Positions 1 to 11,312 of a stretch of DNA of 64,000 nt are shown here, piece by piece. The translations under genes and the position numbers were made by a program. Under the pieces are notes generated by a model. The model did no database searches and had not been told where the DNA came from. It saw only the letters and a list, made by a program, of their open reading frames with translations. Each line of letters opens with the position of its first letter. Within the stretch, counting starts at the first letter, position 1. Origin of the DNA: Hanleya hanleyi (lineage: Eukaryota > Mollusca > Polyplacophora > Lepidopleurida > Hanleyidae); contig JAVTVY010018793.1 of assembly GCA_036873755.1 (NCBI GenBank), positions 1 through 64,000 on the forward strand, given 5' to 3'.

Positions 1-2678
1 TTCGACGTTCTGAATATTCAACCCTCCTTTGTCAACCCTCCTTTGTCAAACCTATTGTACAAAACATTTCTCTTGATATTCTCAGGCTTTGCATTCCACA
101 AAAATTTAAACACATTCTGTACACATTGGACTACACATTGTTTCGATAACAAAGTTGACTGCACTGTATACCACAATACCGCCAGGGCAACAGTGTTTAT
201 TAAAATACTTTTTCCCCTTAACGTTAAATATCTTCCCGACCAACATGTTACATTCTTCTTCACTTTATTTAGAACATGATTACTGTTTAAGTCCGTGCTG
301 TTCTCGCCAATGAATACCCCACATATTTTAGCATTATCTACAATTTTAAAACCCGGAACAGGGAGATTATCCCTTTTCCATTTGCCAATGGGCAAAGCTG
401 AGCTCTTATCGACATTAAGTCGGGCTCCGGAGGCTTCCTCAAATTTATCGCCAAGTTTAACTACCTGTCGTACAGATTCCTCGTCTGTGACAACTACTGT
501 CTCGTCATCCGCAAAAGCAGTTACCTTTACTTCAAAATTCGTACCAGGAATCTTGACACCCTGGATTGACTCAGTTTCTAACAGCAGCAATAAGGGGTTC
601 TAGAGTTAAAACATATAACAACGGAGAAATGGAACACCCCTGTCTAACACCTCTACTCAGTACAAAGCTATCGGTCAGATGACCATTAACCAATACACGA
701 CTCGATATATCAGTGTATAGCAGTTTTACCCATTTGCAGAAATCAGGACCAAACTTATATTTTCCAAGACATTTGAACAAAAAGGACCAATCAACTCGGT
801 CAAAGGCTTTCTCTTGGTCTAAGTTCAAAAACAAGCCGCCATATCCTTTTGTTCTACATAATCATACGTATTTCTCAACAAATGAAGGTTATCCAAAATA
901 GATCTCCCAGGAATACCACAAGTTTGGTTCCGATGTACAATATTTTCAATTACTTTCTTGAGGCGATTACATAATGCCTTTGAAACGATCTTGTAATCAA
1001 CATTAAGTAAACTAATTGGGCGCCAGTGTTTTATATCTTCACCATTATTAAGATCTTTACATAATAAAGTAATGAGCCCCGATCTTTGACTTGGACTCAA
1101 ACATCCTTCATTGAAACAAATATTTACAACATGTGTATACGTGTCACCAATAATTGACCAGTATCTCATATAGAACTCATCCGGTAAACCATCTTCACCT
1201 GGTGACTTATTATTCGACATATCTTTCAGTGCACAATACAGCTCATCTTTCGTCATACCTCCCTCACACACATCACTATCAGCTTCATCTAAAGAAGGTA
1301 AAAATGATAAAAACTGATCTTGTACATATGTATCGGTTTCCTGACTCGTATACAATTCAGTGTAATATTGCCGAACACAACCAGATATTTCACTTTGTCG
1401 CACATGGTGTACCGAAACATCACTGTGACATTTAAGATTTTTAATCATTTTCTTTTTACCTCTACCACTCTCTCGCCTAAGGAAGTATTTAGTCGGGTTT
1501 TCACTCTCTTGAAAATGTACCGCCTTAGCCCTAATCACAGACCCCCTTTTTGACTCAGTCTGTAAGGCGTTTATTGTGCATTTAACATCTTTTATCTTAT
1601 CGTTGTTTAAAACAGGGCCAGATTTCAACCTGTTCAACTCTAAATTTAGATCAAGAAATTTTTTCTTCGAGGACCTGGCTTTCCCGATCGAACATTGGCG
1701 AATTTCCTGCTTAGACTTGTCTTTAAACTCCTCCCATTTCTCGACTACGCCCGCAAAATTGCCATTATCGAAAATCTCAGTGTATAAATTTTCAATTCTG
1801 CCCTCAAAATTCGGATCATTTAAAACAGACACATTGCATTTCCAGTAGCCAGGTCCCCAAGATAAAACATCAATAAAAGTCATGTCGAAAAAGGCACAAG
1901 AATGATCCGAAAAAGCCACATGAAAAACGTCAGATAAAGATACCGAATTACACAATACATTTGATAAATAAAAACGATCAATTCTCGTAGCTATCTGACC
2001 TCTTGACCATGTATATACTTTTTTATTGGGATACTTTTTTCTGAATATATCAGACAGGTCAAAGTCGTTCTTAATAGAATCCATTTCGACTTTCCCATCA
2101 TTCCTAGAATTTGCATCACCACCATACTTATCTAGATTATTGTTAGACACAAAATTAAAATCTCCACCAAGGATAATGACATGATTCCCACCGATCAAAT
2201 TATCAATATCACTTACAAATGCTTTCCGATCGCATGGGTTATTAGGAGCATAAATGCACACTAATTTTACAGCAGTGTTATTGATATCAGCATTTATCAC
2301 AATAAAGCGACCGTGAGGGCACCTCTGAACATTTTTAATATTGCAATCGACAGAGTATCTTATTACAATTCCCACTCCACAACTCTGCGTCGAACCATAG
2401 GCCCAACGACACTCCCCGGGAATATTCAGCTTTACAGTGTCACTGTATTTTTCAAAATGCGTTTCTTGCAAAAACAAAATATCAATGTCATTGTCAAAAA
2501 CGAATTCTTTGACTTGAGCTTTTTTCACGTCGTTCCGAAGACCGTTCACGTTCAAAGTTGCTACACGCACGTTATCACAAGCTGTCATTGCAGTGAGAAA
2601 TAATAGAAGATAGATATACATTGTTATTTTGTGAAAGGGCCAACGAAACAATACACTGGGAAAAGCACAATTGTTCAT
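1..2678 (-). pseudogene. LINE-D ORF2, endonuclease/reverse transcriptase, frameshifted and incomplete
   Basis: Starts at the ATG at 2676-2678, six bases after the first base of the ORF1 stop and in the same frame. The N-terminus has a hydrophobic run (IYLLLFLTAM) and then an apurinic-type endonuclease domain (LNVNGLRND, LFLQETHF, GGDFN, SDHS). The reverse transcriptase follows, with NWRPISLLN, LDQEKAFDRV, RGVRQGC and the catalytic FADD. Three lesions break the frame: a one-base loss in a T/A run near 830, a shift near 588-592, and a 14-bp tandem duplication at about 21-48 (TCAACCCTCCTTTG twice) that brings in a stop. The C-terminal zinc-finger region lies beyond the window edge. Non-functional copy. 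Confidence 0.85.
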
Positions 2679-2681
2679 TGT

Positions 2682-4052
2682 TCATTTTTTCTTAGCATGC
2701 CTTTTCTTGACTCTCCTAGCCAACAATGCTCTTTGTCTGTGTTCAAGCAAAGACAAGTTGTCTATTTCTGCTGGCACCGGGGTCATAGTTTCTTGTGAAA
2801 GTTCTGTTTCTTGTGAAACTTCCATCGATTGTTCGTCTTGTTCAATTACATCTTTGTTTACTTCAGAACTGTGAGAATCGATCCTCGTTTGGCCAGTTGG
2901 CTTATGAGGCTCAACACCGGTCTCCCCGTCGGACCCAGATTTGCCAGGCAAACTTTTCTCAGCCTGTTCGACTGAGGGCACATCACCAGCTAATTTTGGC
3001 TTTTTCACCAGCGATTTAGCCGGAGACATGGCATCGCTAGATACACCACCCCCATCCACATGTACGTCAGCATTTGTCAGCATCTCAACTCCAAGATCAG
3101 CTGACTGTGTACTCCCGTTATCAAAATCCTCTTCGTTGTCACTTTCTTTATCACCTGCAAGTGATTCTGCATCAATAGGAATCTCACTGTCGTCTTCCTC
3201 CATTTGCCCTTCATCACTGTCACCACCATCACTCTCACTTGAATTACCCAACACATCTATCTCACCTTCTAAATCAGATCCAGAAACCACATTCTTTTCC
3301 GGCCGAGGTCCTACATTTTTCACTCTAGTCGCGTAAGACCACACTCGCGCACAACATTCAGTTGAATTGTGTGACGGAGAACCACAAACACGACATTTTT
3401 CGGGGCAGTGAATTCCATCATGGGGGCTTTCATGAGGGGAAAAACCATCACAATTTATACACCATTTTGCCTCACATTCATGGGCCTTGTGTCGAGTCTG
3501 TCCACATTTTCGACATTCCTGAACTTGTCCGGGATAAGTGAACATGACCACATCGCCATTAAAATCGATGAATTGCGGCACATACCTTTGTTTGTGACAC
3601 CTGAATCGGTATATCCGTATACCCGTCCGAACATTGGTAAAATCCGACTCGGACAAAAGTGGCTTCTTTACACCCAAACACTCTCCGTACGGTCTTAAAG
3701 CCATGGAAATAGTATCGTCCAACATCTCGTCCGGGGCCCAATGTGCTGTGACATTCAGATACGATGAGCTCGCCGGAGTAATATGCCACTCCACATCGCC
3801 AATGTAGAAATCCTCTCTCATAAGTAGAGCATTGTGCGCCCCTTCAGTACTCACTTTGGCATAAAAACACCTTTTGAAAAAGTTCTTCTGTAGACACTGT
3901 AATTCCTTCTTGATATCAATCGTACTGGCAAGAATAGGTCGTAAATCTCGCTGATATGCATTGGAAAACGCCGCACTGTCTCTCGTTGTGATACAAACCG
4001 ACAATGTTCGAGGCGGCTTCGCAGCCGAGTTGAAACTGATAGGCTTCGACAT
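2682..4052 (-). CDS. LINE-D ORF1, zinc-knuckle nucleic-acid-binding protein
   Basis: Open frame of 456 aa with an ATG start. By family knowledge LINE ORF1 proteins coat the element RNA and act in the retrotransposition particle. A central cluster (roughly residues 180-236) has three cysteine/histidine knuckles: two of the C-X2-C-X4-H-X4-C type (starting CRKCGQ and CRVCGS) flank an extended one (CINCDGFSPH, then H and C). An acidic serine/glutamate-rich region follows, and the protein ends in a basic tail (RRVKKRHAKKK). The same knuckle order occurs in LINE-A ORF1. The ORF is intact although the partner ORF2 is broken. The TGA stop is followed after one codon by the in-frame ATG of ORF2. Family call is firm; biochemical detail is inferred. 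Confidence 0.8.
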   Translation of the reverse strand: MSKPISFNSAAKPPRTLSVCITTRDSAAFSNAYQRDLRPILASTIDIKKELQCLQKNFFKRCFYAKVSTEGAHNALLMREDFYIGDVEWHITPASSSYLNVTAHWAPDEMLDDTISMALRPYGECLGVKKPLLSESDFTNVRTGIRIYRFRCHKQRYVPQFIDFNGDVVMFTYPGQVQECRKCGQTRHKAHECEAKWCINCDGFSPHESPHDGIHCPEKCRVCGSPSHNSTECCARVWSYATRVKNVGPRPEKNVVSGSDLEGEIDVLGNSSESDGGDSDEGQMEEDDSEIPIDAESLAGDKESDNEEDFDNGSTQSADLGVEMLTNADVHVDGGGVSSDAMSPAKSLVKKPKLAGDVPSVEQAEKSLPGKSGSDGETGVEPHKPTGQTRIDSHSSEVNKDVIEQDEQSMEVSQETELSQETMTPVPAEIDNLSLLEHRQRALLARRVKKRHAKKK

Positions 4053-4325
4053 GTTGAAAAAACGCCAGACCTACAGGCTAACGCCCGACAGGAAAACAGG
4101 GCAAAGCCCTATAAGGCTGAAATCCTTATCAAACTCCACCAGAATAAGCAAAATATAGCAAGTTCACACTATGTGAAAACCAAACTTAACAAAGCGTTGT
4201 TGTAACACAGAGCAAGTCAAATTCACGTCTTCACACCTCAGCTGTCTTTATCTTACAAAAGAAGAAAAAAAAGAAGAAGAAAATCAGATAACAAAATCGT
4301 GACAACGTCATTGTCATCTGAAGGT

Positions 4326-4330
4326 AAAAA
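4326..4330 (-). terminator. Pol III terminator of the tRNA-Pro gene at 4339 (pattern repeated in the array)
   Basis: A run of five T on the minus strand begins 9 nt past the mature tRNA 3' end, the usual short oligo-T Pol III stop. The same run lies 13 to 9 bases below the lower coordinate of nearly every tRNA copy in the window. Confidence 0.7.
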
Positions 4331-4338
4331 GAAATACA

Positions 4339-4410
4339 GGGCTCGTCCGGGATTTGAACCCGGGACCTCTCGCACCCAAAGCGAGAATCATACCCCTAGA
4401 CCAACGAGCC
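4339..4410 (-). tRNA. tRNA-Pro (anticodon UGG)
   Basis: 72-nt gene without intron, consensus copy. The 7-bp acceptor stem GGCTCGT/ACGAGCC, the anticodon arm CTCGC-TTTGGGT-GCGAG with UGG at 34-36, the T arm with TTCAAAT loop and discriminator C are all intact. The A box (TGGTCTAGGGGT) and B box (GGTTCAAATCC) are present. On the upstream side a TATAAGC-like AT-rich stretch lies about 10 nt from the 5' end. To my recollection the sequence equals the common vertebrate tRNA-Pro(UGG), which is very conserved. Likely functional. Confidence 0.95.
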
Positions 4411-5861
4411 GTTGTGCTTATATTTTCCGATAAAACCTTATGAATCATTAGGTCATAACACCAACTGCAGTCGGTATGCAACAGCTGGCAATGGTTTTTT
4501 CAGATCAATGTCCTTAGTTGCTCTAAGGTTGGCCACAAGAAGAATTCGCAAACTCTTCGACTGAATTGTATGAGTTCCCCAGAATTAATGTCAACAGAAA
4601 GATATGCTCATAAATGTTATTTAAATTCCAAAATGAATTGCATAAGTTAATAGTCCTTATGCAAAACTACTAGTACAGGCCACACATTGCAGGTTTAACA
4701 ATGCTGGTTTTCTTTCGAAATTCCACGCTGTGGCGAAGAATTGAACGTTTCTTCTCAACAGAGAACTTGGCCGTTAATCATCGTCATGGAGTGCATGCAA
4801 CTCGGCCTTGATCTGACACTGGCAAGTACAAGCGAGCATAAAACGGAAACCGAAGTTTACTGTGAAAACCAAGGATTTAGACAAGCATGCCGCTGATCCT
4901 GCACAATATAAAATAAGCCCTCGCAAAATTACCTGTGTGTTTAATAGGGTGTGGACACAGATTGCTAAAGCCCGGTATGATTGAGGCTTATCGTCGAATC
5001 TTTTTTGGGATGTGAGCTGACCAACATAATCTGAATTGTCTTCTATAATTCTGACAGTTCTTCAAATCCTTTTCGCGGGAGTGCAAGACAAGCTGGAAAT
5101 GAGCGGCACTCTGAAAATCCACTAATGGGTTGATGGAAAGCAAATATGGCGCCGTGCTGTCAAATCCGTGCTTACAAATCTTGGGTGTGTAGCAGATATT
5201 AGAAAAATACAACTATGGTAAAAACTACGATAATTCATGTATATTTTCCAGGTTAGCAGCTATGAGGAAGGATGCGACAATTATAAGTCAATGTCCTCAG
5301 GCGCTCTATAAGCTGGGCCGACAGAATACATCTCAAACTATTAGTCTGCTTTGTGTTCCCGAGTAGTGATATCAACACAAAGTTATGCTCATGAATGATA
5401 TTTAAAATTTCATACTAACTTGACTTTCATACTTGTCTTAATAGTCTCCTATAATCCTGACATGCCTTGTGATACTTTTCGCGGGAATGCAATACAAATT
5501 GGGGACCAGTGGCACTCTGCGAATGTGAGGTGATGGAAAGCAAATATAGCGCCGTGCTTTCACATCCTGGGTGAGTAGCAGATTCTTGTAGGGGAATTAC
5601 GGCTAGGGTATAGACTATGATAATTCAATCACTTATCACAATTTGTAACATGACTGAATAACACAACAAGGAGCACTAATATATTGTCTATGCAATTAGC
5701 TATAAAAGAAGAATGCGAAAATGAGGAATATCTTGGAAATTTTTTTTAAAATATGTTGGCAACAATTTGAGAGCTGTAAGTATCAAAGCATTTACAGAGG
5801 GGTGATGGAAAATCAGATATCAAAATCGTGACATCGTCATCTGAAGATAAAAAGAAATACA
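4411..5861. repeat. tRNA-Pro array spacer, unit 1 (long form, diverged)
   Basis: No gene seen. Standard spacer of the tandem unit, long form, but the extra block near 4935-4970 differs (GGGTGTGGACACAG) from other long units. It contains the internal duplication found in all units (blocks near 4495-4640 and 5285-5430; blocks near 5040-5200 and 5450-5590). Confidence 0.85.
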
Positions 5862-5934
5862 GGGCTCGTCAAAGTTTTTGAATCCGGGACCTCTCGCACC
5901 CAAAGCGAGAATCATACCCCTAGACCAACGAGCC
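5862..5934 (-). pseudogene. tRNA-Pro pseudogene with scrambled T arm
   Basis: The acceptor 5' side, D arm and anticodon arm match the consensus, but the T arm reads AAAGTTTTTGAATCC on the plus strand in place of CGGGATTTGAACC. This destroys the T stem and the B box that TFIIIC binds. The length is 73 instead of 72. Transcription and folding are very unlikely. Confidence 0.85.
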
Positions 5935-7373
5935 GTTGTGCTTATATTTTCCGATTAAACTTTATGAATCATTAGGTCATAACACCAACTGCAGTCGGTA
6001 TGCAACAGCTGGCAATGTTTTTTTTCAGATCAATGTCCTCAGTTGCTCTAAGGTTGGCCACAAGAAGACTTCGCAAACTCTTCGACTGAATTGTATGAGT
6101 TCCCCAGAATTAATATCAACAGAAAGATATGCTCATAAATGTTATTTAAGTTCCAAAATGAATTGCATAAGTTAATAGGCCTTATGCAAAACAACTAGTA
6201 CAGGCCACACATTGCAGGTTTAACAATGCTGGTTTTCTTTCGAAATTCCACGCTGTGGCCAAGAATTGAACGTTTCTTCTCAACAGAGAACTTGGCCGTT
6301 AATCATCGTCATGGAGTGCATGCAACTCGGCCTTGATCTGACACTGGCAAGTACAAGCGAGCATAAAACGGAAACCGAAGTTTACTGTGAAAACCACGGA
6401 ATTAGAAAAGCATGCCGCTGACCCTGCACAATATAAAATAAGCCCTCGCAAAATTACCTGGGTGCTAAAGCTCGGTATGGGTGAGGCTTATCGTCGAATC
6501 TTTTTGGGGATGTGAGCTGACCAACATAATCAGAATTGTCTTCTATAATTCTGACAGTTCTTCAAATCCTTTTCGCGGGAGTGCAAGACAAGCTGGAAAT
6601 GAGCGGCACTCTGAGAATCCACTAATGGGTTGATGGAAAGCAAATATGGCACCGTGCTGTCAAATCCGTGCTTACAAATCTTGGGTGAGTAGCAGATATT
6701 AGAAAAATACAACTATGGTAAAAACTATGATAATTCATGTATATTTTCCAGATTAGCAGCTATAAGGAAGGATGCGACAATTATAAGTCAATGTCCTCAG
6801 GCGCTCTATAAGCTGGGCCAACAGAATACATCTCAAACTATTAGTCTGCTTTGTTTGTGTTCCCGAGTAGTGATATCAACACAAAGTTATGCTCATGAAT
6901 GATATTTAAAATTTCATACTAACTTGACTAACTTTCATACTTGTCTTAATATTCTCCTATAATCCTGACATGCCTTGTGATACTTTTCGCGGGAATGCAA
7001 TACAAATTGGGGACCAGTGGCACTCCGCGAATGTGAGGTGATGGAAAGCAAATATAGCGCCGTGCTTTCACATCCTGGGTGAGTGGCAGATTCTTGTTGG
7101 AAAATTATGGCTAGGGTATAGACTATGATAATTCAATCACTTATCACAATTTGTAACATGACTGAATAACACAACAAGGAGCACTAATATATTGTCTATG
7201 CAATTAGCTGAAAAGAAGAATGCGAAAATGAGGAATATCGTCCAAGTTTTTTTGAAATATGTTTGCAAAAATTTGATAGCTGTAATTATCAAAGCATTTA
7301 CAGAGGGGTGATGGAAAATCAGATATCAAAATCGTGACATCGTCATTGTCATCTGAAGATAAAAAGAAATACA
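5935..7373. repeat. tRNA-Pro array spacer, unit 2 (short form)
   Basis: No gene seen. Short-form spacer lacking the block of about 34 bp after CCTGGGTG (near 6460). Both internal sub-repeats are present. Confidence 0.85.
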
Positions 7374-7426
7374 GGGCTCGTCCGGGATTTGAACCCGGGA
7401 CCTCTCGCACCCAAAGCGAGAATCAT
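7374..7426 (-). pseudogene. 3' portion of tRNA-Pro gene split by LINE-B copy
   Basis: The last 53 nt of the 72-nt tRNA (positions 20-72), with intact anticodon and T arms and B box, abutting the poly(A) tail of the LINE. The rest of the gene is at 8199-8234. Confidence 0.9.
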
Positions 7427-8198
7427 TTTTTTTTTCTTTTGAATAATATTTATTCAACAAATATATCATATATACAAAGTCTTTAGCAGAGTCAAGAAGG
7501 ATAAAAACAGGACGATCACAGAAACTCAAGACCTGCGCAAGTTATCTTAATACACACTTTTTGATCACACAAATACATTGAGGCCCGACTGATCAAGGAT
7601 ACAACAATGTGATATTCATTGCCCACGAAGTATGGGATTAGCTACTATGGAAAATTAACTTTTAAGCAGTTGTCGTGCTTAACAAACGGATTACAAAAGA
7701 GATATCTCTTGTTAAAAACAGGCAAATCACGCTGCAAGTATGTGAACGCCGACTTTACATGTTGTTCCAGTAACTTTTTAAACATAAATGTTGGAGAAAT
7801 TAGTTTGTCATGATACATTTTCATATTTCTGCGCTTGAAAATTACCAGACGAGCCAGGCTACATACAATATTGAGGAAATAACAGTTTACATTCCGACTT
7901 TGTACAGAATAACCGAATAATACAAGTATTTCAAAAGAAACGTTATTCAAGACACTGACGTGAGCAAACCTGAACAGGTCCTCTACAAATGAACCTAAAT
8001 ACTGTAAAAAACTTTGCACCTCCGGACAAGAAAAAAATATATGCCTTGTATCTTCTTTGTGCGACAAACATATCACACAGAGATCTGAATCAGCAAGGCC
8101 AATTTTACATAGTTTCTCACGCGTAAAAACAACATTGTGCAAAATTTTATAATCCAGCTCTACACAATCCGGGTTTTTACCCATAATGTTATTACGAG
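7427..8198 (-). mobile_element. LINE-B, 5'-truncated copy inserted in tRNA-Pro
   Basis: 772-bp 3' end of the LINE-B family, nearly identical to 33341-34110. On the minus strand it ends AATAAATATTATTCAAAAG plus an A run directly joined to tRNA position 20 (ATGATTC). The other side joins a second copy of CCCAAAGCGAGAATCAT, a target duplication of up to 17 bp (the CCC may be shared with the element). This is the classic product of incomplete target-primed reverse transcription. Same orientation as the tRNA gene. Confidence 0.92.
7645..8198 (-). pseudogene. LINE-B ORF2 C-terminal fragment
   Basis: About 180 codons of the ORF2 C-terminus, open from the truncation point to the natural stop. It includes the terminal C-X2-C-X7-H-X4-C zinc-finger motif (CVICLSHKEDTRH then C). 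There is no promoter or start of its own; it is a 5'-truncation remnant. Confidence 0.88.
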
Positions 8199-8234
8199 CC
8201 CAAAGCGAGAATCATACCCCTAGACCAACGAGCC
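8199..8234 (-). pseudogene. 5' portion of tRNA-Pro gene split by LINE-B copy
   Basis: First 36 nt of the tRNA, including the A box, up to the anticodon. Positions 20-36 repeat the target duplication also present at 7410-7426. Confidence 0.9.
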
Positions 8235-9292
8235 GTTGTGCTTATATTTTCTGATAAAACTTTATGAATCATTAAGTCATAACACCAACTGCAGTTGGTA
8301 TGCAACGGCTGGCAATGGTTTTTTTTTCCAGATCAATGTCCTTAGGTGCTCTAAGGTTGGCCACAAGAAGACTTCGGTAACTCTTCGACTGAATTGTATG
8401 AGTTCCCCAGAATTAATGCCAACAGAAAGATATGCTCATAAATGTTATTTAAATTCCGAAATGAGTTGCATAAGTTAATAGTCCTTATGCAAAACTACTA
8501 GTACAGGCCACACATTGCAGGTTTAACAATGCTGGTTTTCTTTCGAAATTCCACGCTGTGGCGAAGAATTGAACGTTTCCTCTCAACAGAGAACTTGGCC
8601 GTTAATCATCGTTATGGAGTGCATGCAACTCGACCTTGATCTGACACTGGCAATTACAATCGAGCATAAAACGGGAACCGAAGTTTACTGTGAAAACCAA
8701 GGATTTCGAAAAGCATGCCGCTGACACTGCACAATATAAAACAAGCCCTCGCAAAATTACGTGGGTGTTTAATAGCCCTCGACAGAACCTGCATACAAAG
8801 ATTGCTAAAGCTCGGTATGGGTGAGGCTTATCGTCGAATCCTTTTTGGGATGTGAGCTGACCAACATAATGAAAATTGTCTACTATAATTCTGACAGTTC
8901 TTCAAATCCTTTTCGCGGGAGTGCAACACAAGCTGGAAATGAGCGGCACTCTGCGAATCCACTAATGAGTTGATGGAAAGCAAATATGGCGCCGTGCTGT
9001 CAAATCCGTGCTTACAAATCTTGGGTGAGACGGCTAGGGTATAGACTATGATAATTAAATCACTTATCACAATTTGTAACATGATTGAATAACACAACAA
9101 GGAGCACTAATATATTGTCTATGCAAATTAGCTGAAAAGAAGAATGCGAAAATGAGGAATATCTTGGGAAATTTTTTTAAAATATGTTGGCAACAATTTG
9201 ATAGCTGTAATTATCAAAGCATTTACAGAGGGGTGATGGAAAATCAGATATCAAAATCGTGACATCGTCATCTGAAGATAAAAAGAAATACA
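8235..9292. repeat. tRNA-Pro array spacer, unit 3 (long form with internal deletion)
   Basis: No gene seen. About 400 bp are missing at 9029, where GGGTGA from the first internal sub-repeat joins CGGCTAGGG from the second. This fits recombination between the two halves of the spacer. The same junction recurs near 13869 and 61552. Confidence 0.85.
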
Positions 9293-9364
9293 GGGCTCGT
9301 CCGGGATTTGAACCCGGGACCTCTCGCACCCAAAGCGAGAATCATACCCCTAGACCAACGAGCC
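9293..9364 (-). tRNA. tRNA-Pro (anticodon UGG)
   Basis: Exact consensus copy with intact A and B boxes. The oligo-T terminator is at 9280-9284. Confidence 0.95.
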
Positions 9365-10803
9365 GTTGTGCTTATATTTTTTGATAAAACTTTATGAATC
9401 ATTAGGTCATAACACCAACTGCAGTCGGTATGCAACAGCTGGCAATGTTTTTTTTTCCAGATCAATGTCCTTAGTTGCTCTAAGGTTGGCCACAAGAAGA
9501 CTTCGCAAACTCTTCGACTGAATTGTATGAGTTCCCCAGAATTAATATCAACAGAAAGATATGCTCATAAATGTTATTTAAGTTCCAAAATGAATTGCAT
9601 AAGTTAATAGTCCTTATGCAAAACTACTAGTACAGGCCACACATTGCAGGTTTAACAGTGCTGGTTTTCTTTCGAAATTCCACGCTGTGGCGAAGAATTG
9701 AACGTTTCTTCTCAACAGAGAACTTGGCCGTTAATCATCGTCATGGAGTGCATGCAACTCGGCCGTGATCTGTCACTGGCAAGTACAAGCGAGCATAAAA
9801 CGGAAACCGAAGTTTACTGTGAAAACCACGGAATTAGAAAAGCATGCCGCTGACCCTGCACAATATAAAATAAGACCTCGCAAAATTACCTGGGTGCTAA
9901 AGCTCGGTATGGGTGAGGCTTATCGTCGAATCTTTTTGGGGATGTGAGCTGACCAACATAATCAAAATTGTCTTCTATAATTCTGACAGCTCTTCAAATC
10001 CTTTTCGCGGGAGTGCAAGACAAGCTGGAAATGAGCGGCACTCTGAGAATCCACTAATGGTTTGATGGAAAGCAAATATGGCGCCGTGCTATCAAATCCG
10101 TGCTTACAAATCTTGGGTGAGTAGCAGATATTAGAAAAATACAACCATGGTAAAAATTATGATAATTCATGTATATTTTCCAGATTAGCAGCTATAAGGA
10201 AGGATGCGACAATTATAAGTCCATGTCCTCAGGCGCTCTATAAGCTGGGCCGACAGAATACATCTCAAACTATTAGTCTGCTTTGTTTGTGTTCCCGAGT
10301 AGTGATATCAACACAAAGTTATGCTCATGAATGATATTTAAAATTTCATACTAACTTGACTTTCATACTTGTCTTAATAGTCTCCTATAATCCTGACATG
10401 CCTTGTGATACTTTTCGCGGGAATGCAATACAAATTGGGGACCAGTGGCACTCTGCGAATGTGAGGTGATGGAAAGCAAATATAGCGCCGTGCTTTCACA
10501 TCCTGGGTGAGTAGCAGATTCTTGTAGGGGAATTACGGCTAGGGTATAGACTATGATAATTCAATCACTTATCACAATTTGTAACATGACTGAATAACAC
10601 AACAAGGAGCACTAATATATTGTCTATGCAATTAGCTATAAAAGAAGAATGCGAAAATGAGGAATATCTTGGAAGGTTTTTTTTAAATATGTTGGCAACA
10701 ATTTGATAGCTGTAATTATCAAAGCATTTACAGAGGGGTGATGGAAAATCAGATATCAAAATCGTGACATCGTCATTGTCATCTGAAGATAAAAAGAAAT
10801 ACA
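9365..10803. repeat. tRNA-Pro array spacer, unit 4 (short form)
   Basis: No gene seen. Complete short-form spacer with both internal sub-repeats. Confidence 0.85.
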
Positions 10804-10856
10804 GGGCTCGTCCGGGATTTGAACCCGGGACCTCTCGCACCCAAAGCGAGAATCAT
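10804..10856 (-). pseudogene. 3' portion of tRNA-Pro gene split by LINE-B copy
   Basis: 53 nt (tRNA positions 20-72), joined to the LINE tail at the same base as at 7426, 33340 and 40532. Confidence 0.9.
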
Positions 10857-11281
10857 TTTTTTTTTCTTTTGAATAATATTTATTCAACAAATATATCATA
10901 TATACAAAGTCTTTAGCAGAGTCAAGAAGGATAAAAACAGGACGATCACAGAAACTCAAGACCTGCGCAAGTTATCTTAATACACACTTTTTGATCACAC
11001 AAATACATTGAGGCCCGACTGATCAAGGATACAACAATGTGATATTCATTGCCCACAAAGTATGGGATTAGCTACTATGGAAAATTAACTTTTAAGCAGT
11101 TGTCGTGCTTAACAAACGGATTACAAAAGAGATATCTCTTGTTAAAAACAGGCAAATCACGCTGCAAGTATGTGAACGCCGACTTTACATGTTGTTCCAG
11201 TAACTTTTTAAACATAAATGTTGGAGAAATTAGTTTGTCATGATACATTTTCATATTTCTGCGCTTGAAAATTACCAGACG
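10857..11281 (-). mobile_element. LINE-B, short 5'-truncated copy inserted in tRNA-Pro
   Basis: 425-bp LINE-B 3' end, nearly identical to 7427-7850. It has the same tail and the same junction at tRNA position 20. The different 5' truncation point and shorter target duplication (AGCGAGAATCAT, 12 bp) show that it is an insertion independent of the 7427 copy. It carries the last 70 or so codons of ORF2 (11075-11281). Confidence 0.92.
11075..11281 (-). pseudogene. LINE-B ORF2 extreme C-terminal fragment
   Basis: About 68 codons ending at the natural ORF2 stop, identical or nearly so to the end of the fragment at 7645. Truncation remnant without a start. Confidence 0.8.
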
Positions 11282-11312
11282 AGCGAGAATCATACCCCTA
11301 GACCAACGAGCC
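11282..11312 (-). pseudogene. 5' portion of tRNA-Pro gene split by LINE-B copy
   Basis: First 31 nt of the tRNA including the A box; positions 20-31 are the target duplication. Confidence 0.88.

Larger units (their letters stand above)
1..4280 (-). mobile_element. LINE-D: degraded L1/Tx1-type non-LTR retrotransposon, 3' part outside window
   Basis: Two-ORF LINE read on the minus strand. The 5' end is near 4280, where A/G-rich DNA joins the array spacer just after GATGG and before AAAATCAGAT, about 60 bp 3' of the tRNA gene at 4339. A 5' UTR of about 230 bp (4053-4280) precedes ORF1, then ORF2 runs off the left edge before its C-terminal domain, so the poly(A) end and target duplication cannot be seen. 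Its proteins resemble those of LINE-A in layout and motifs but are clearly diverged. ORF2 has several frameshifts, so this copy is dead. It is in the same orientation as the tRNA genes but at a different site from LINE-B and LINE-C. Confidence 0.85.

Noticed and set aside
6530..6712. A 60-codon minus-strand frame (MYFSNICYSPKICKHGF type) repeated in almost every spacer
   Set aside because: It recurs only because the spacer recurs. It is interrupted or altered in several units, has no homology I recognise, and overlaps the internal sub-repeat and the LINE-A junction. No sign of coding selection.
10565..10840. Repeated 91-codon minus-strand frame beginning MREVPGSNPGRAL
   Set aside because: Its first part is the tRNA-Pro gene read as codons, and the rest is spacer.
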